Positions 21,995-32,722 of a stretch of DNA of 64,000 nucleotides are shown here, piece after piece. Every line of letters starts with the position of its first letter. Positions within the stretch are counted from its first letter, which is position 1. The notes below the pieces were generated by a model that made no database searches, was not told the DNA's origin, and saw only the letters and a list, made by a program, of their open reading frames with translations. A program made the translations under genes and the position numbers. Origin of the DNA: Stenocarpella maydis (Eukaryota > Ascomycota > Sordariomycetes > Diaporthales > Diaporthaceae). The stretch spans positions 439,044 through 503,043 of the forward strand of contig NQMI01000021.1 in assembly GCA_002270565.1 (NCBI GenBank), written 5' to 3'.

Positions 21995-23419
21995 ATGCCG
22001 ATCATAGAAGAAGGTATAGTCACGCCCAAACACATTCATCTCGACTCGGCCGCCAGGCACTGCTGTCTCCGTTTCTCGTCTCTATCTGCTGTAGCAGTCT
22101 GGCATCCCCGACCGACGACAGCATGGCTAATCTTGCTTGTGTTCACAGACTCGTATCACAGCCTCTTTGGTCGCCAAAGCGGCTGTGTACAATGCCAGGA
22201 GGGCACGCCGTCATGTCCTAATTGCCAAGATGGCTTCGAGTGCCAGATATCAGTCCCTCTCGATTGTACCATGTGCCCACAAGCCTACTGCGCAGTCTCC
22301 TCCACCACCTCATCATCATCAAACAATTCAAATTCCAGTCCAAAAGCCAGCGGCGGAGCCATCGCCGGTGCCGTGATAGGAGGTATTGCCCTGATCGCCC
22401 TTGTCGGGGTCGGTACGTATCTCGCGTGGAAGCACTGTGTCAAGAACAAGAGGTCGTCATTTGAGCGGGGACAGTGGGAGGACGATGGGGAGTACGCTGG
22501 GCAGCGAGAGAAGGGCTTCCACGCCATGCGGGACGGAAGGGCCTCGACCCAGGCTCGCAACTCGATTGCCTCGACCGTTCTCACACGCGCCTCCAACATC
22601 ATCCAGATCGCCTATATCCCCGGCGTCACGAACCGGGCAACACCGACATCGCCAACTCTCCTGGTGCCGCCAGTGCCCCCGATCCCCATTGCCGTCTCCT
22701 CCCAGGCCGGTACGCCCAACTCCACCGAAGACCAACACTTCTTCGTCCCCGGTGACCTGCGCGACTCGATGGCCTCTGGCATGACCGGCTACACAGACCG
22801 CACTTCATTCGCCCGGACATCTTATGCACCGCGCTCGAGCGTCGCCTCCACCATCTACGGCAAGGCCGGTGTCGTTGTCACCCCAGCGCAGACAGGCATG
22901 CGTGCCAAGGCTGCCATGGTGAGCGTCAAATCGACCGGCAGCGGCTCCTCGTCTGATGGGTCGGTGCCACCTGTCCCCGCCGTCGACAAGAGCAGGTTCC
23001 AAGACGTGGAGCCTGCCAGCCCGTCCGGCAGCACCTTTAGCATCGGTTCGACGTTCATGAACAACGCGAAGAGCGCCACCGCCGTGCGTGCCCAGGTTGT
23101 TCGTGTCGGTACCAACCTGAAGCAGTCGTCCACACCTGGCAGCCTTTCTTCCCCAGCGGCGGGTACCGCAGACAATACTGATGATGAGCGACAAGACGCC
23201 CTCACCATCCAGTCCGGATTGTCTACACCCAGCACAATACCACCTCCAAGGAACGAGCAACAAAGCCCGTTCCGCGACCCGAGCCCCTCGCCACCTGCAG
23301 CACCACGCGACTCGGGCGCCAGCACCGTCGCCGAGGACGCGGCCAGGAGGGCGTCGCAGGGCAGTCCCCGAGGTGTAAGCCCATTCAGTGACGCCCACGC
23401 GACCCAAGAAAGCAGGTGA
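21995..23419 (+). CDS. opy2: OPY2-like membrane anchor of the HOG/MAPK pathway
   Basis: Exons 21995-22013 and 22149-23419 (intron 22014-22148, 135 bp, phase 1) give 429 residues. The spliced start reads MPIIEEDSYHSLFGRQSGCV. Residues 19-54 are a compact eight-cysteine module (CVQCQEGTPSCPNCQDGFEC, then C-x5-C-x-x-C-x4-C spacing), which is the OPY2 extracellular domain. A Ser/Asn-rich linker and one transmembrane helix (about 75-100, GGAIAGAVIGGIALIALVGV) precede a roughly 330-residue cytoplasmic tail rich in Ser, Pro and Thr, with several proline motifs (VPPVPPIPIAV, SVPPVPAVD). In yeast the Opy2 tail recruits Ste50-Ste11 to the membrane during osmotic and filamentation signalling. There is no signal peptide, as in other OPY2 proteins. 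The alternative of one unspliced 486-codon ORF is less likely because it breaks the short N-terminus. Confidence 0.88.
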   Translation: MPIIEEGIVTPKHIHLDSAARHCCLRFSSLSAVAVWHPRPTTAWLILLVFTDSYHSLFGRQSGCVQCQEGTPSCPNCQDGFECQISVPLDCTMCPQAYCAVSSTTSSSSNNSNSSPKASGGAIAGAVIGGIALIALVGVGTYLAWKHCVKNKRSSFERGQWEDDGEYAGQREKGFHAMRDGRASTQARNSIASTVLTRASNIIQIAYIPGVTNRATPTSPTLLVPPVPPIPIAVSSQAGTPNSTEDQHFFVPGDLRDSMASGMTGYTDRTSFARTSYAPRSSVASTIYGKAGVVVTPAQTGMRAKAAMVSVKSTGSGSSSDGSVPPVPAVDKSRFQDVEPASPSGSTFSIGSTFMNNAKSATAVRAQVVRVGTNLKQSSTPGSLSSPAAGTADNTDDERQDALTIQSGLSTPSTIPPPRNEQQSPFRDPSPSPPAAPRDSGASTVAEDAARRASQGSPRGVSPFSDAHATQESR

Positions 23420-25582
23420 TGCTCTTGGTGTCCTACCACGTATGTCCTCAACGAACCGGCTGTCTCGAGACATCTTGAGGTGAGAGGAGCGTTACTGGCG
23501 GCAGCGTCACAAATCCGCTTCGTTGTGCTTGATGGCTGGTTGACTGGCACCACCTACCTGGTGTGCTGTCATTGCCTGTGACCCGACAATTTTGCGGGCC
23601 ACGTCAACAAGACCCGTGTGTGGCCTTGCGCTTCCCCAGACTTTATGCTCTCATCCCAACATTACGTCATGCTGTGGCACCCAGGTCCAATTCTCATATA
23701 TCTACATCTATCTACCTAACCATCTACCACCTATCTCGTACACGGAGGAGGATTTTATACCCATTCATCTGTCCATGTTCTATTTTTATTGTCTTTGTAT
23801 TTTTATTTTTACTTGGAAAACTGGAGAACGGGTACTTACGATACCGACCAAGCTTACTCATCCAAACGGGCAAGGAGGCTACGGCGGCGGCTCTGTCATG
23901 CTCTTCACGGGTGGACGTTTTATTTTACCCCGGCGTTTTCTGTTGTCTTGTATATCCGGGGAAAACTTATGGGTACCCGAATCTATGTGTTTTCGGCCAT
24001 ATCCGAACCGGGGAAGCCGATTTTCCCCTCGCGTGGGGTTCCCTTTCTTTCATGTTTTTGCGTGGGCGACGTTGCTCACCACTTCGAGCCGAATACAAGC
24101 CGGTGGACATACTCTACCATCCTGGCTCGCGGGATTACGGCAGTCAAGGAGACTGGACTCAGACGAGGCGGAAGGCAGGAAGTTCACACATGTTTTGCTG
24201 GGTGGAGGAGAGGGCGGGCTGGCGGAATGCATCGAATTCGTGTCTTGGGGTTCTTCGCGCGTGAGCAACCTGAAGCTCCCAAGACCTATTGCGTCTTTTT
24301 CTGTTAGACATCCTTCTCCTGGTATATATCTTAACATCCTGGACGGACAATACTGTCCCTAGCTTGAGCCCCGCGCGTTCTGGTTCATTTGGGAGAAGCA
24401 GGGGGGGTCCGAGGCTGTGGCTAGAGAGCCTCGTGCTATATCATATGTTGAATGACATGACATGCCTCCTGAGAATGCTCGTGTGCCTCTGCCGCTGACT
24501 TGGTTGAGCGTGTGTGTGTGTATGTGTCTGATACCTGCTGTTGCTATCAACACCCTTGAGGCGACGTTGGATGGGCAGGCCGGTCTTCCGTGTATACGCA
24601 TGGTTGAACGATGAGACTCTCTCACACAAGATCTCTCCATGAGCCCTGACCACAATGTTACCCACCTTTCTCCTCCGTTCAGCCTGATAGGGCGTAGTAG
24701 ATTCCTGTTCTGATCCTGTCAGGCCGAGCTGGGCAGAGTCTCTGGCATGGTGAACGTGCTTCCCCGAAAAGCAAGAGAGACAGGGGGGGATCCAATCCGA
24801 CATTGGCATGCTGGATCGAATTATTGGTCACCGCCAGCGCCAGTGTTTAAAGCAATGAATGAATGCATCACGGATCAATTGCGGTCAACCTATATATGTG
24901 TGTGTGTGCCGTTTCTCGTCCCACTAGGACAACTAATGTCATTCCGGCTTAGTAGAGGAACTTGGAGAATACAAATAGTCTATATACGCATGGAAAGAGT
25001 ATATCATCTGCTCCAATCTGCCAAGTCACAGAGCAATATATCATTATCACATCTCCTGTCACATTGGCCGTCACTGCCTGCTTGTCTGTCTGTCCGTAGG
25101 TGAATCCGCAGAGAGGCGACAAGCCAGGGTCTCTTGCGCCCCCATTGGTGGTATTTAACAAAACATCTGCCACAAGCGAATGTGCTCGCAACAGCTCATC
25201 GACTGACGACTGCATACGTAAAGATATTCCTATTGGCCCTTTTTGTTCGTCCTCCTCGGAACTACTCTCCATTCTCAACAATCAACCGACATGCATGCAT
25301 ACGTACATTTGGTGAATATATACGCGCATAGGATATCACTGGAAGGGGATTTACAAAACGACAAAAAATATGACACCAGGATCGCAGACATATGCGGGAA
25401 AATCGAGAAAGGGCGCACATGTGCCCGTCGTGAAAGATGCCCGTCCGCGCCTACGCCAGAAACAAAGCTGTCCCTTTCGCACCCCCCGAGGCGGCAGAGC
25501 TCTTTTCAACCCCCCTGCCGAGGGCTCATGCCCGGTCCAGAAAAAAAAAAGCCACCAGCATCGAGCCGCCATATCCAAGGCC
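23420..25582. other. Convergent spacer with OPY2 3' UTR, no further gene seen
   Basis: 23420-24360 is probably the OPY2 3' UTR. It contains overlapping ORFs of up to 256 codons in three plus frames, but with T-rich, low-complexity composition and no family match. 24360-25580 holds TG repeats and the GGPP synthase 3' flank. Confidence 0.5.
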
Positions 25583-26971
25583 TCAGTTCTTCTTGGCCGG
25601 GAAGTGCATCTCCCCTGGCCCGCCGATGACCATCTTGTCAAGTATGGCGCCGATACCCTTGTTCAGCGGGCGGCCCTCGTCCCCCTCGGCAACGGCGCGG
25701 TCGATGTCCTCTGCGACGCGGCGGGCGCGGGCGACGAGGACGTCGAGCACGCGGCGGGTGTATTCAAAGCTGCCGGCGGCCTCCATGTGGGCGACGGCGT
25801 AGCGCTTGACCTCGTCGTCGGCGGTGCGCTGGCGCAGGATATTGAGCAGACGCAGGTCGCCGGGGTCGGCGCGCACGGCGTGGATCACGGGGAAGCTGAA
25901 CTTGCCCTCGGTCAGGTCCTCGGCGAGACCCTTGTTGTCGCTGTACTCGGCCGACCGGAGGTTCTGGTAGTCGTCGCGGATCTGGAAGATGAGCCCGATA
26001 AGGTTGATGAGCGGGACGCAGTCGATGGGCGCGCGGCCGGCGGCCTCGGCGGCGGCGCCCGAGCGGGCGCTCTCGGCCTGCATGAGCTTGATTCCCAGGC
26101 GGAAGAGGCCGCCCGTCTTGTTGCCGACCATCTCGAGGTACTCGTCCTCGGTGGGGCAGGTGAGGGTGTCGCGCCAGAAGAGGTCCATGCCCTGGCCGCG
26201 GTGGAGGTTGAGCAGCTCGTCGGCGAAGACGGCGACGCAGGTGGGGTTGCGGAGCTTCTGGAGCTCCTCGAGGGCGCAGAAGTAGACGTAGTTGGCCGAG
26301 TTGATGGTCTGGGGCACGCCGTAGAGGGAGTGGGCGACGGGGAGCCCGCGGCGCAGCAGGCTGTTGTCCTCGACGTCGTCGATGAGCAGCGAGGCCGTGT
26401 GCAGCATGCCGACGACCTTTGTGATGACCTCGATGCTGGCGGGCGGCACGTCCAGCCAGGCGTTGAAGGCGGCGATGAGCTGGGAGCGAAAGTCCTTGCC
26501 GCGCTGCTCGTTGAGGTACTCGAAGGGCCCCATGATGACGCGGTCCTTGTCCGGGGCCCACGACTTGCGCCCACCGATGAAGTTGAAGTCGTCGTGGGCG
26601 TAGCGAGAGGGGTCTGGCGGAGGCGGCTTGTTGGCCATGTTTGCGAGGATCGAGGTCGAGGGCAGGGAGGTGCGGCGCGGGCGCTTGAGCTGGTGGGACG
26701 AGGACCCGGCGGACGGGGGCGAGCGGGCGGGGTGGTGAGGCGGCGAGGCGGAGCCGATCCAGCTGCCCTCGGGCACGGGACGTAGGACAGAAGCTCTCGA
26801 CGAAGGCGAGGCAACTGCTGCTAGGAGCGAGGGGCTGGTGGTGTGCTGTCCTGTGGACGATGTTCGCGGGGGGATGGCATTGGGCGACTGGAGGAAGACG
26901 CTGCTCGAGCTCGAGCTGGAGGGGTTCGGCATGCTTCTTGCGGACGTGTGTGCCTGGGGTTGGGAGAGCAA
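25583..26971 (-). CDS. ggs1: Geranylgeranyl diphosphate synthase
   Basis: Trans-prenyltransferase that makes C20 GGPP from FPP and IPP for carotenoids, protein prenylation and quinones. A single 462-codon ORF. The catalytic domain runs from about 140 to 455. The first aspartate-rich motif is [15 protein letters not shown] (DDVED at 198-202) and the second is [10 protein letters not shown] (DDYQN at 333-337), followed by [17 protein letters not shown]. The DDxxD spacing and the small residues before the first motif ([11 protein letters not shown]) fit fungal type III GGPP synthase, the al-3 family. The first 110 residues are Ser/Pro-rich and disordered; a second possible start is Met112 ([13 protein letters not shown]), which would give a protein of about 350 residues. 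I chose the upstream ATG because related fungal proteins also carry a long N-terminus. No cluster partners (cyclase, P450) are adjacent, so a housekeeping role is most likely. Confidence 0.95.
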   Translation of the reverse strand: MLSQPQAHTSARSMPNPSSSSSSSVFLQSPNAIPPRTSSTGQHTTSPSLLAAVASPSSRASVLRPVPEGSWIGSASPPHHPARSPPSAGSSSHQLKRPRRTSLPSTSILANMANKPPPPDPSRYAHDDFNFIGGRKSWAPDKDRVIMGPFEYLNEQRGKDFRSQLIAAFNAWLDVPPASIEVITKVVGMLHTASLLIDDVEDNSLLRRGLPVAHSLYGVPQTINSANYVYFCALEELQKLRNPTCVAVFADELLNLHRGQGMDLFWRDTLTCPTEDEYLEMVGNKTGGLFRLGIKLMQAESARSGAAAEAAGRAPIDCVPLINLIGLIFQIRDDYQNLRSAEYSDNKGLAEDLTEGKFSFPVIHAVRADPGDLRLLNILRQRTADDEVKRYAVAHMEAAGSFEYTRRVLDVLVARARRVAEDIDRAVAEGDEGRPLNKGIGAILDKMVIGGPGEMHFPAKKN

Positions 26972-29246
26972 TGGGTCGAGGTGCCCTTTATCGCGTTGGT
27001 CCGGCAGTCAGCCAGGTGGAAGGTGGTGGTGTCTCGGAATGTTGGGAGGGGGGGCCAGTATACGGGCAGTAGTAGTTGGTGGTGCGATGCGATGCGACGT
27101 AACGGATCGGAAGATAAGCTGGGTGGGCCCGCAGACTGAAGATATGGTTCGTCGGGAGAAGGGCTGGCGTCTGCTGCAGTCAGCACGAGGAAGTGGTCAA
27201 CCAAGATGACGAGGTTTCTTGCGAACAAGGTGAGGAAGCAGACAAGCGCACGCGTGGTCTCAAGGCTATGCGGCTATACCGGCTCGAGCCCATGACGGCG
27301 TCTCTTGCTAGGCAGACCAACACATGCGACAGGCTACCTGCCTACATACCTAGGTGCCCAGGTACTACTAGTACAGAGCTGAGGCTGGAGCCGGAGCCTG
27401 GGAGCTGCAGGCTACACCCGGAGGCTTGTTTGCTCACATGCCTTTTGTGGTGCAGCTTGGTGACGAAGGTTGGTTCAACCATGCATGTGGTTGGTGATGG
27501 CGGGGTGCGTTTTGGTGTGTGTGGGGTGGGGTTGGAACGGAGGGGGTGCACGGGGGGGTAGCTTGCCAACCTTGATCTGTGACTTAATGGGACTATTAAG
27601 ACTATATATCATACATCGAGCTCCCTCGGCAGTACTACACGAGAGCAAGCTTGAATGTGTGCGAAGGATGTCACGACTGTGGTGTAGTTGTTCCTGGAGC
27701 ACAGAACAGACGGGATTATAGATGAGAGGTGACATGACACGGGATGAAATATCTAGGCCACACACACGTTCCCGTGCAGACTTGATTTTGCCTTGGTGTG
27801 ACTATAATCTATGATATGTAACGGAGTGTGCACCCAAGGGATATGAATGAAGCACAGAGGATGAAACAATCTGGCCATCAGATGGCTGCAGGTACGGAAC
27901 TTGCCTTGACCAGGCTCTCGGCGCGGACGAGCCCTGTTGCTCTTGCGCTCTGACATTAATGTTGCTTGCGGTATAGGGCCTACACGTAGCAGTCTGCAGA
28001 CAAGGTAAACATGCACCCCTGGACGAGTGCAGGCGCCGGCTCGTGGGTCTTGTCACCGATTGAGTCAAGCTCGGTGCCATCGTGGGGAATAATTCAAGGG
28101 GCACTGCATCAGTGCATGCAGCTGGGGATGCCGATGCAGACAGGACCCCTAAATACCGGGCGGCAGACTGCCCCGGGGGGAGAGGGCATGATGGTTTTCG
28201 CGATGTTTGCTACCTGAGCTGTCTGGCCGTGGGGAATGATCGACATGGCAGGGCACACGGACACACGGACATAGGCGGACTGACACGAAAGAGACACAGG
28301 AGGATCTCCATGCCCACCCACACTGGCAGGGCCATCATATGCAGGGTGCATCACTTGCACCATGTGTGTAAGCTGGAGGGGACATGCCTGCTCTGGTGGG
28401 AGGAGCCGTGGTCGACCAAGCAGTAACAGAGACGGGCTGGGCGTATGTGCACCGAGCACAGTAGCCCACTACTAGTAGCACTAGGTAGGCAACCTACCCA
28501 GGTCAGGTAGATGACCTACCCAGGTACCCCGTAGATAACCCACCCAGGTAGGTAGTCGGTATGTGTACCTGAGCGTGTGCTGTGGTTGCCATGCCACCTA
28601 TCGATAGCCGGTAATATCCATACCCAGCCAAGTAGGTAATCAAGAAGTGCAAACAATCGGTGATGACGATATACGTAGCAGTGGTCGAGCAGTCCAAACC
28701 TGGATGTTGGGGTCCCGGACAGGGACGCGGGTTCTCGTGCTCTCGCCCACGCCTGCAGGGCCTGCAGGGCTCATGAGGAGTGGGAACCCACAGTGATGCG
28801 GCCCAGTGCGTCAGTAGCCTGTAGTGTGTTGTTTATTTCCAGCCCAAAACACTGTTGGTCCCCACTCTGCAGCGGGTCCCCCAGCATCATTCTCATCCTC
28901 GATCCTCTCCACATTGACGTACTGACCCGATCCAGCCCAACACCGAACATTCCAACAGGCACGAGGCACAGCATCAGCTGAAAAAGTGCCCAACCTTCCT
29001 CTCAGCCCTGCCGCTCCTTCATATTCGAGCCGCTGCCTGCTGGTCCTGTCCGCCATCGTCCTCATCATTCTTCATTCCCTTGTGCTTCTTTTAACCCGCC
29101 ACACATAACCTACCGTTCCCGCTGTCCAGCGCCAGGCCCGCAGTTCCTTGTCCGATCCCTCCTCGCACACCCCAGCTTAACCGCCGCATCCACATCCCAC
29201 ACCCGAAACCCAAGCGAACGCTGCTACCAACCCCCCCCCCCTCACG
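26972..29246. other. Divergent spacer between GGPP synthase and cdc14
   Basis: 26972-27250 is the GGPP synthase leader side. 28485-28560 has clustered repeats of CCTACCCAGGTA type, imperfectly palindromic with GGTAGG. 28900-29246 is a C-rich leader in front of cdc14. ORFs of up to 135 codons here lack family resemblance. Confidence 0.55.
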
Positions 29247-30297
29247 ATGGAGACCCTTCTCTCTGTCGCATTCGACAACCTCTCTTCCTATGACGGCCCA
29301 AAGGTCAAAAAGGGCCTGAAACAGGTCGAGGGCCTGCTCGCCCAGATCTGCCTCTCTGCCCACGCCGCAAACAGGACCAAGAATAACAGCAGCAGCAACA
29401 ACAACGGCAACAAGTCCCCCAGGTCAGCAGCAGCCACAAGCCCCTCCTCAAATGGCTCGAGACACCCACAACAACCGGACCAGCCCGAGCCGGCAAAACC
29501 CGCCTTGCGCTTCCCGCTCTCGGACCTGAGCGGCGACGCCGCCTTTCGCGAGTTCTTCAAGCTGCAGGAAGGGTTCCAGTGGAACATCGCCACGCGCCTG
29601 ATCCAGACCCTGGACCGCCTGCTGGCAAAGAGCGACGATGGCAAGATGGACCTGCTCATGGTCAGCGCCCTCAACTCGCTGCAGGGCACCCTGCTGCTGC
29701 ACCCGCCCAGCAGGCTGCTCTTTTCCCGCGAGCAGAGCATGAATGTAAGTCTTGTGCCTTCAGTTCCATGTTCTGCCTGCCACATCTTTTTTTTCCACCG
29801 CGACTACATGGGCTAACCCTGTCCCCCCCCCCCACACACAGCTCCTCCTCGACCTGCTCGAGCCAGTCAACGTTCCGGCCATCCAGTCCGCCACCCTCCT
29901 GGTCCTCGTCGTCGCCCTCCTCGAGACCCCGCGCAACACGCGCACCTTTGAGAACCTCGACGGCCTTCTGACCGTCTCGTCCATCTTCAAGTCGCGCCAC
30001 ACTGCCCGCGACGTCAAGTTCAAGACCATGGAGTTCCTCTACTTCTACCTCATGCCCGAGACCCCTTCCCTGCCCCGCGCCGGCTCCGACGGCCCCAGCA
30101 AGCTTGGCCGGGCGTTCCACAACCGCAACAGGAGGAGCGGCTCGGGCGGGAGCAGTGACAGCGGTTCGGGGCTGGCCGAGGATTTTACGCTCAACCAGCT
30201 TGTCAAGCAGGAGATGCTGCGCCACCACCTGCCTAATGTTGACGAGCTGGTCAAGGACCTGCAGCAGTATGCCCCCTTCGGAGGGGCCGTTGCTTAA
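29247..30297 (+). CDS. cdc14: Cell division control protein 14, SIN component
   Basis: Exons 29247-29744 and 29842-30297, with a 97-bp intron (GTAAGT donor, CACACAG acceptor, phase 0), give 317 residues. This is the fission-yeast Cdc14 family (Sid1 partner), not the Cdc14 phosphatase. It is an all-helical protein starting METLLSVAFDNLSSYDGPKV, with an Asn/Ser-rich insert (about 45-80). The conserved block FREFFKLQEGFQWNIATRLI follows, then LLDLLEPVNVPAIQSATLLV, and the C-terminal DFTLNQLVKQEMLRHHLPNV. In fission yeast and Neurospora this protein binds the SID1 kinase in the septation initiation network. It ends about 370 bp before the convergent GC-rich putative gene. No regulatory signal beyond a C-rich leader is visible. 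Confidence 0.93.
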
Positions 30298-30665
30298 GCT
30301 TTGTTTGGGTGACGTGAGCTTGTGTACCCAGGAGACACACGCGGACCTTTTTTTTTATTTTCTTTTTCTCTCTTGTCATGGTGTCATTTGTTTTGATGTT
30401 TTGATCCTCATTCAGCGGGCGGCGTTGGGAAATACACGAGATACCCGGGAAGGGGAAATAAGCGGTATTTCTTGTGTAATATGATTTGTACAACATCAGC
30501 CCTCTTCTTAAGAGGCAGGGACCGGAGACAAGGTTATTGTTTATTCCATTAGGGGGACATGGTTGATACCACGGTTTACGGAGTTTATTTAATATACGAT
30601 GGAGAGAAGACATCACGATAAATTCCCGCTAGGCCGCTCCGCATTGTGCGTGGTATATCATTAAG
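30298..30665. other. Convergent intergenic spacer
   Basis: Shared 3' flank of cdc14 (+) and the GC-rich putative gene (-). AT-richer than its surroundings, with a T run at 30350-30370. No gene is seen. Confidence 0.6.
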
Positions 30666-32039
30666 TCATGATCCAGCCGCCCTCCGCGCACCGTCCTGCT
30701 GCTGCTGCTGCTGCTGCTCCTCGTGGCCCATGGGGCTCGGCGTGCCCAGCTCACTCGCACTCAACTCGCTGCCCGGCGGCCCCAGCGGCCGTGGCGTACG
30801 CGTGTCCACCGCTGCCCCTCTGGCCCCACCACCCCCGCCGGCATCTAATTCAAACCTCCCGGCGATGCTGTCCCTGACGGTGGGCGAGCCTGCCCCCTGC
30901 CTCATGCCCTGCTGCTGCTGCCGCTGCTGCTGGTGCCGACGCGCGACTATGGCAGACCCGTCGAGCTCTCCACCACTCTTTCCCTGGTCCTCGGGGCGCA
31001 GGCCATCCTCGCTCCCGCCCCCCATCTCCACCGGCGCCGCGATGTCGTCGGGCCCGTGGGGCGTGCCCCCTTCCCCACGGACCGGCCGCGCCACGTGGTC
31101 CGGCGAAGACCCCGGGTGCTCGGGCGGCGTGGTATACGGCCCGCTCGCGCCGGCGGGGCCAAAGTAGTCCTGCGCGTCCCTGCAGCGGCCGCCGCTGCAC
31201 GCCGGCCCCGACGACGGCGCCTCGCAGCCGTCGGCCTCGACATGTGCGGGCCGGAGCTGGGCCCAAGGGCCGCCCCCAGCCCGCCGGGCGAGGACAGGAC
31301 GTATTCGGCCCGCGGCGGCGAGGTGGTTCCGCGGTGGCGCCGGAGCCGCCCACGCCGCGGCCATCTCGGGCCCGCCGTGTGGCCCCCCCCCGGGCCCCGC
31401 CGCCGCCTCCCCCCCCCCTGGGGCGCGCCCCGATGGCGCCCCCGCGGGGAGGACCCGGCGGCGGTATCCGCCCTTGCGCCGCCCCGAGGCCGCGGGACTC
31501 GCACGGCGAGACGCCGGGCCGTGGCGTGGGCGGAGGGGGCAGCGGAGGGGCGCGCGTGCAGACGGCCCGCGACCGGACAGGGCGCACGGTAGCCGGCGCG
31601 CAGCACCCGGACGCGACGCGGCCCACGAGCAGGCTCCCTGGCGCGGCCCAAGAAAACAAGCGGATGGCGCGCGCGCGGGGCGGAGGTGTCTGGGGGCGGC
31701 CGCCCGCGGCGTCGGGCACCAGGGCGCCGTGGCGCCGCGAGGCGCTGGCCGTCGCCGCGCCATGCGCAGGTAGGCGCGGCGCCCGAGCCCCCGGCGGTGC
31801 CGGGGGGCGGGCGGCGGGCGCCTGGGCGTGGCGTGGACAGCGTAGTACTCCGCCCTCGGGCCAGGGATGCCGAGGCGAGCCGAGGGCAGCACGCGCCGAG
31901 GCAGCGCGCCGCGGGAAGCTCGGCCGCGGAGCGGAAGAACCACGACGACGTCGGCGGCCATCATGGCCCCGGTGGTGGTTGGAGCGGCGAGCGAGGCGAT
32001 GCCACGAGACCGAGAGAGAGAGAGAGAACAGTTGCTCAC
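30666..32039 (-). CDS. GC-rich putative protein with polyglutamine C-terminus, structure uncertain
   Basis: A minus-strand ORF of 457 codons, but the same interval is also open in other frames because it is extremely GC-rich, so ORF length alone proves little. The best evidence is the C-terminal third (about 30666-31250). Its composition is natural: YFGPAGASGPYTTPPEHPGS, PDDIAAPVEMGGG, GSPTVRDSIAGRFELDAGG and SELSASELGTPSPMGHEE, with two Gln runs. This resembles the cytoplasmic tails of fungal single-pass membrane proteins. The N-terminal two thirds are Arg/Pro/Ala-rich and probably out of frame. A true model would need an intron and an upstream exon with an ectodomain and membrane helix, which I could not reconstruct. 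A stretch near 32050-32110 in another frame (SLAVANDALSLVGG) may belong to it. Confidence 0.3.
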   Translation of the reverse strand: MSNCSLSLSRSRGIASLAAPTTTGAMMAADVVVVLPLRGRASRGALPRRVLPSARLGIPGPRAEYYAVHATPRRPPPAPRHRRGLGRRAYLRMARRRPAPRGATAPWCPTPRAAAPRHLRPARAPSACFLGPRQGACSWAASRPGAARRLPCALSGRGPSARAPLRCPLRPRHGPASRRASPAASGRRKGGYRRRVLPAGAPSGRAPGGGEAAAGPGGGPHGGPEMAAAWAAPAPPRNHLAAAGRIRPVLARRAGGGPWAQLRPAHVEADGCEAPSSGPACSGGRCRDAQDYFGPAGASGPYTTPPEHPGSSPDHVARPVRGEGGTPHGPDDIAAPVEMGGGSEDGLRPEDQGKSGGELDGSAIVARRHQQQRQQQQGMRQGAGSPTVRDSIAGRFELDAGGGGGARGAAVDTRTPRPLGPPGSELSASELGTPSPMGHEEQQQQQQQDGARRAAGS

Positions 32040-32674
32040 ATGGGTTTACCCGCCGCCGACGAGCGACAGCGCGTCGTTGGCGACGGCGAGCGAGCAACGG
32101 CGTCGTAGAATGACTTCTTCAGGAGTTCCGGCAGGGCCCCGAAGCCCTGCATTGCTCCTGGCCGGCGACATATCTGATGGCCAGGCCCGGTGCCGCGGAG
32201 GCGAGTCTGAGTCTCATTGTGAGAACTAGGCTTGATCCCTGCCGCCGAGGTTGACCATCGGGGGCTGGACAAAGTCCCTGGTTCAGGACACAGGGGGTGG
32301 GCTCTGATAGCAGCTCACGACAACAGCGGCAGCATGTCCGTCAATGGCAGGAGGAATCATTGCCATGCGCCGGCGTTGTGGCGGCGCAGACACGAGGGAG
32401 ACGAGGAGAGGTGGAACCAGAACAAGGCGAGAGACGAGGTAGCACAAGACGAGGAGGGTTCCACTCCGCGTGTGCGGCCGGGATGCGACCCCGAGGTGCA
32501 GGAGGCGTTCGGACGGCGCGAGGGCACTTACACCATGTGCCGCTGTGTGAGGTTCGGGATGTCACAAGACTGGTCTGGACTCAGCCAGCTGCTCGGTGAG
32601 GCGGGGCGAGAACTCAGCGCAGGCCGGGGGAGGGGGTGAGAGAGGTGGGCGTGGGCGTGTGCCTCTGTGTGGGT

Positions 32675-32722
<48 letters not shown>

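Noticed and set aside
23563..24362. Three overlapping plus-strand ORFs of 172-256 codons after OPY2
   Set aside because: All overlap in different frames, have no family resemblance and lie where the OPY2 3' UTR is expected.
25370..26785. 471-codon plus-strand ORF
   Set aside because: Antisense shadow of GGPP synthase.
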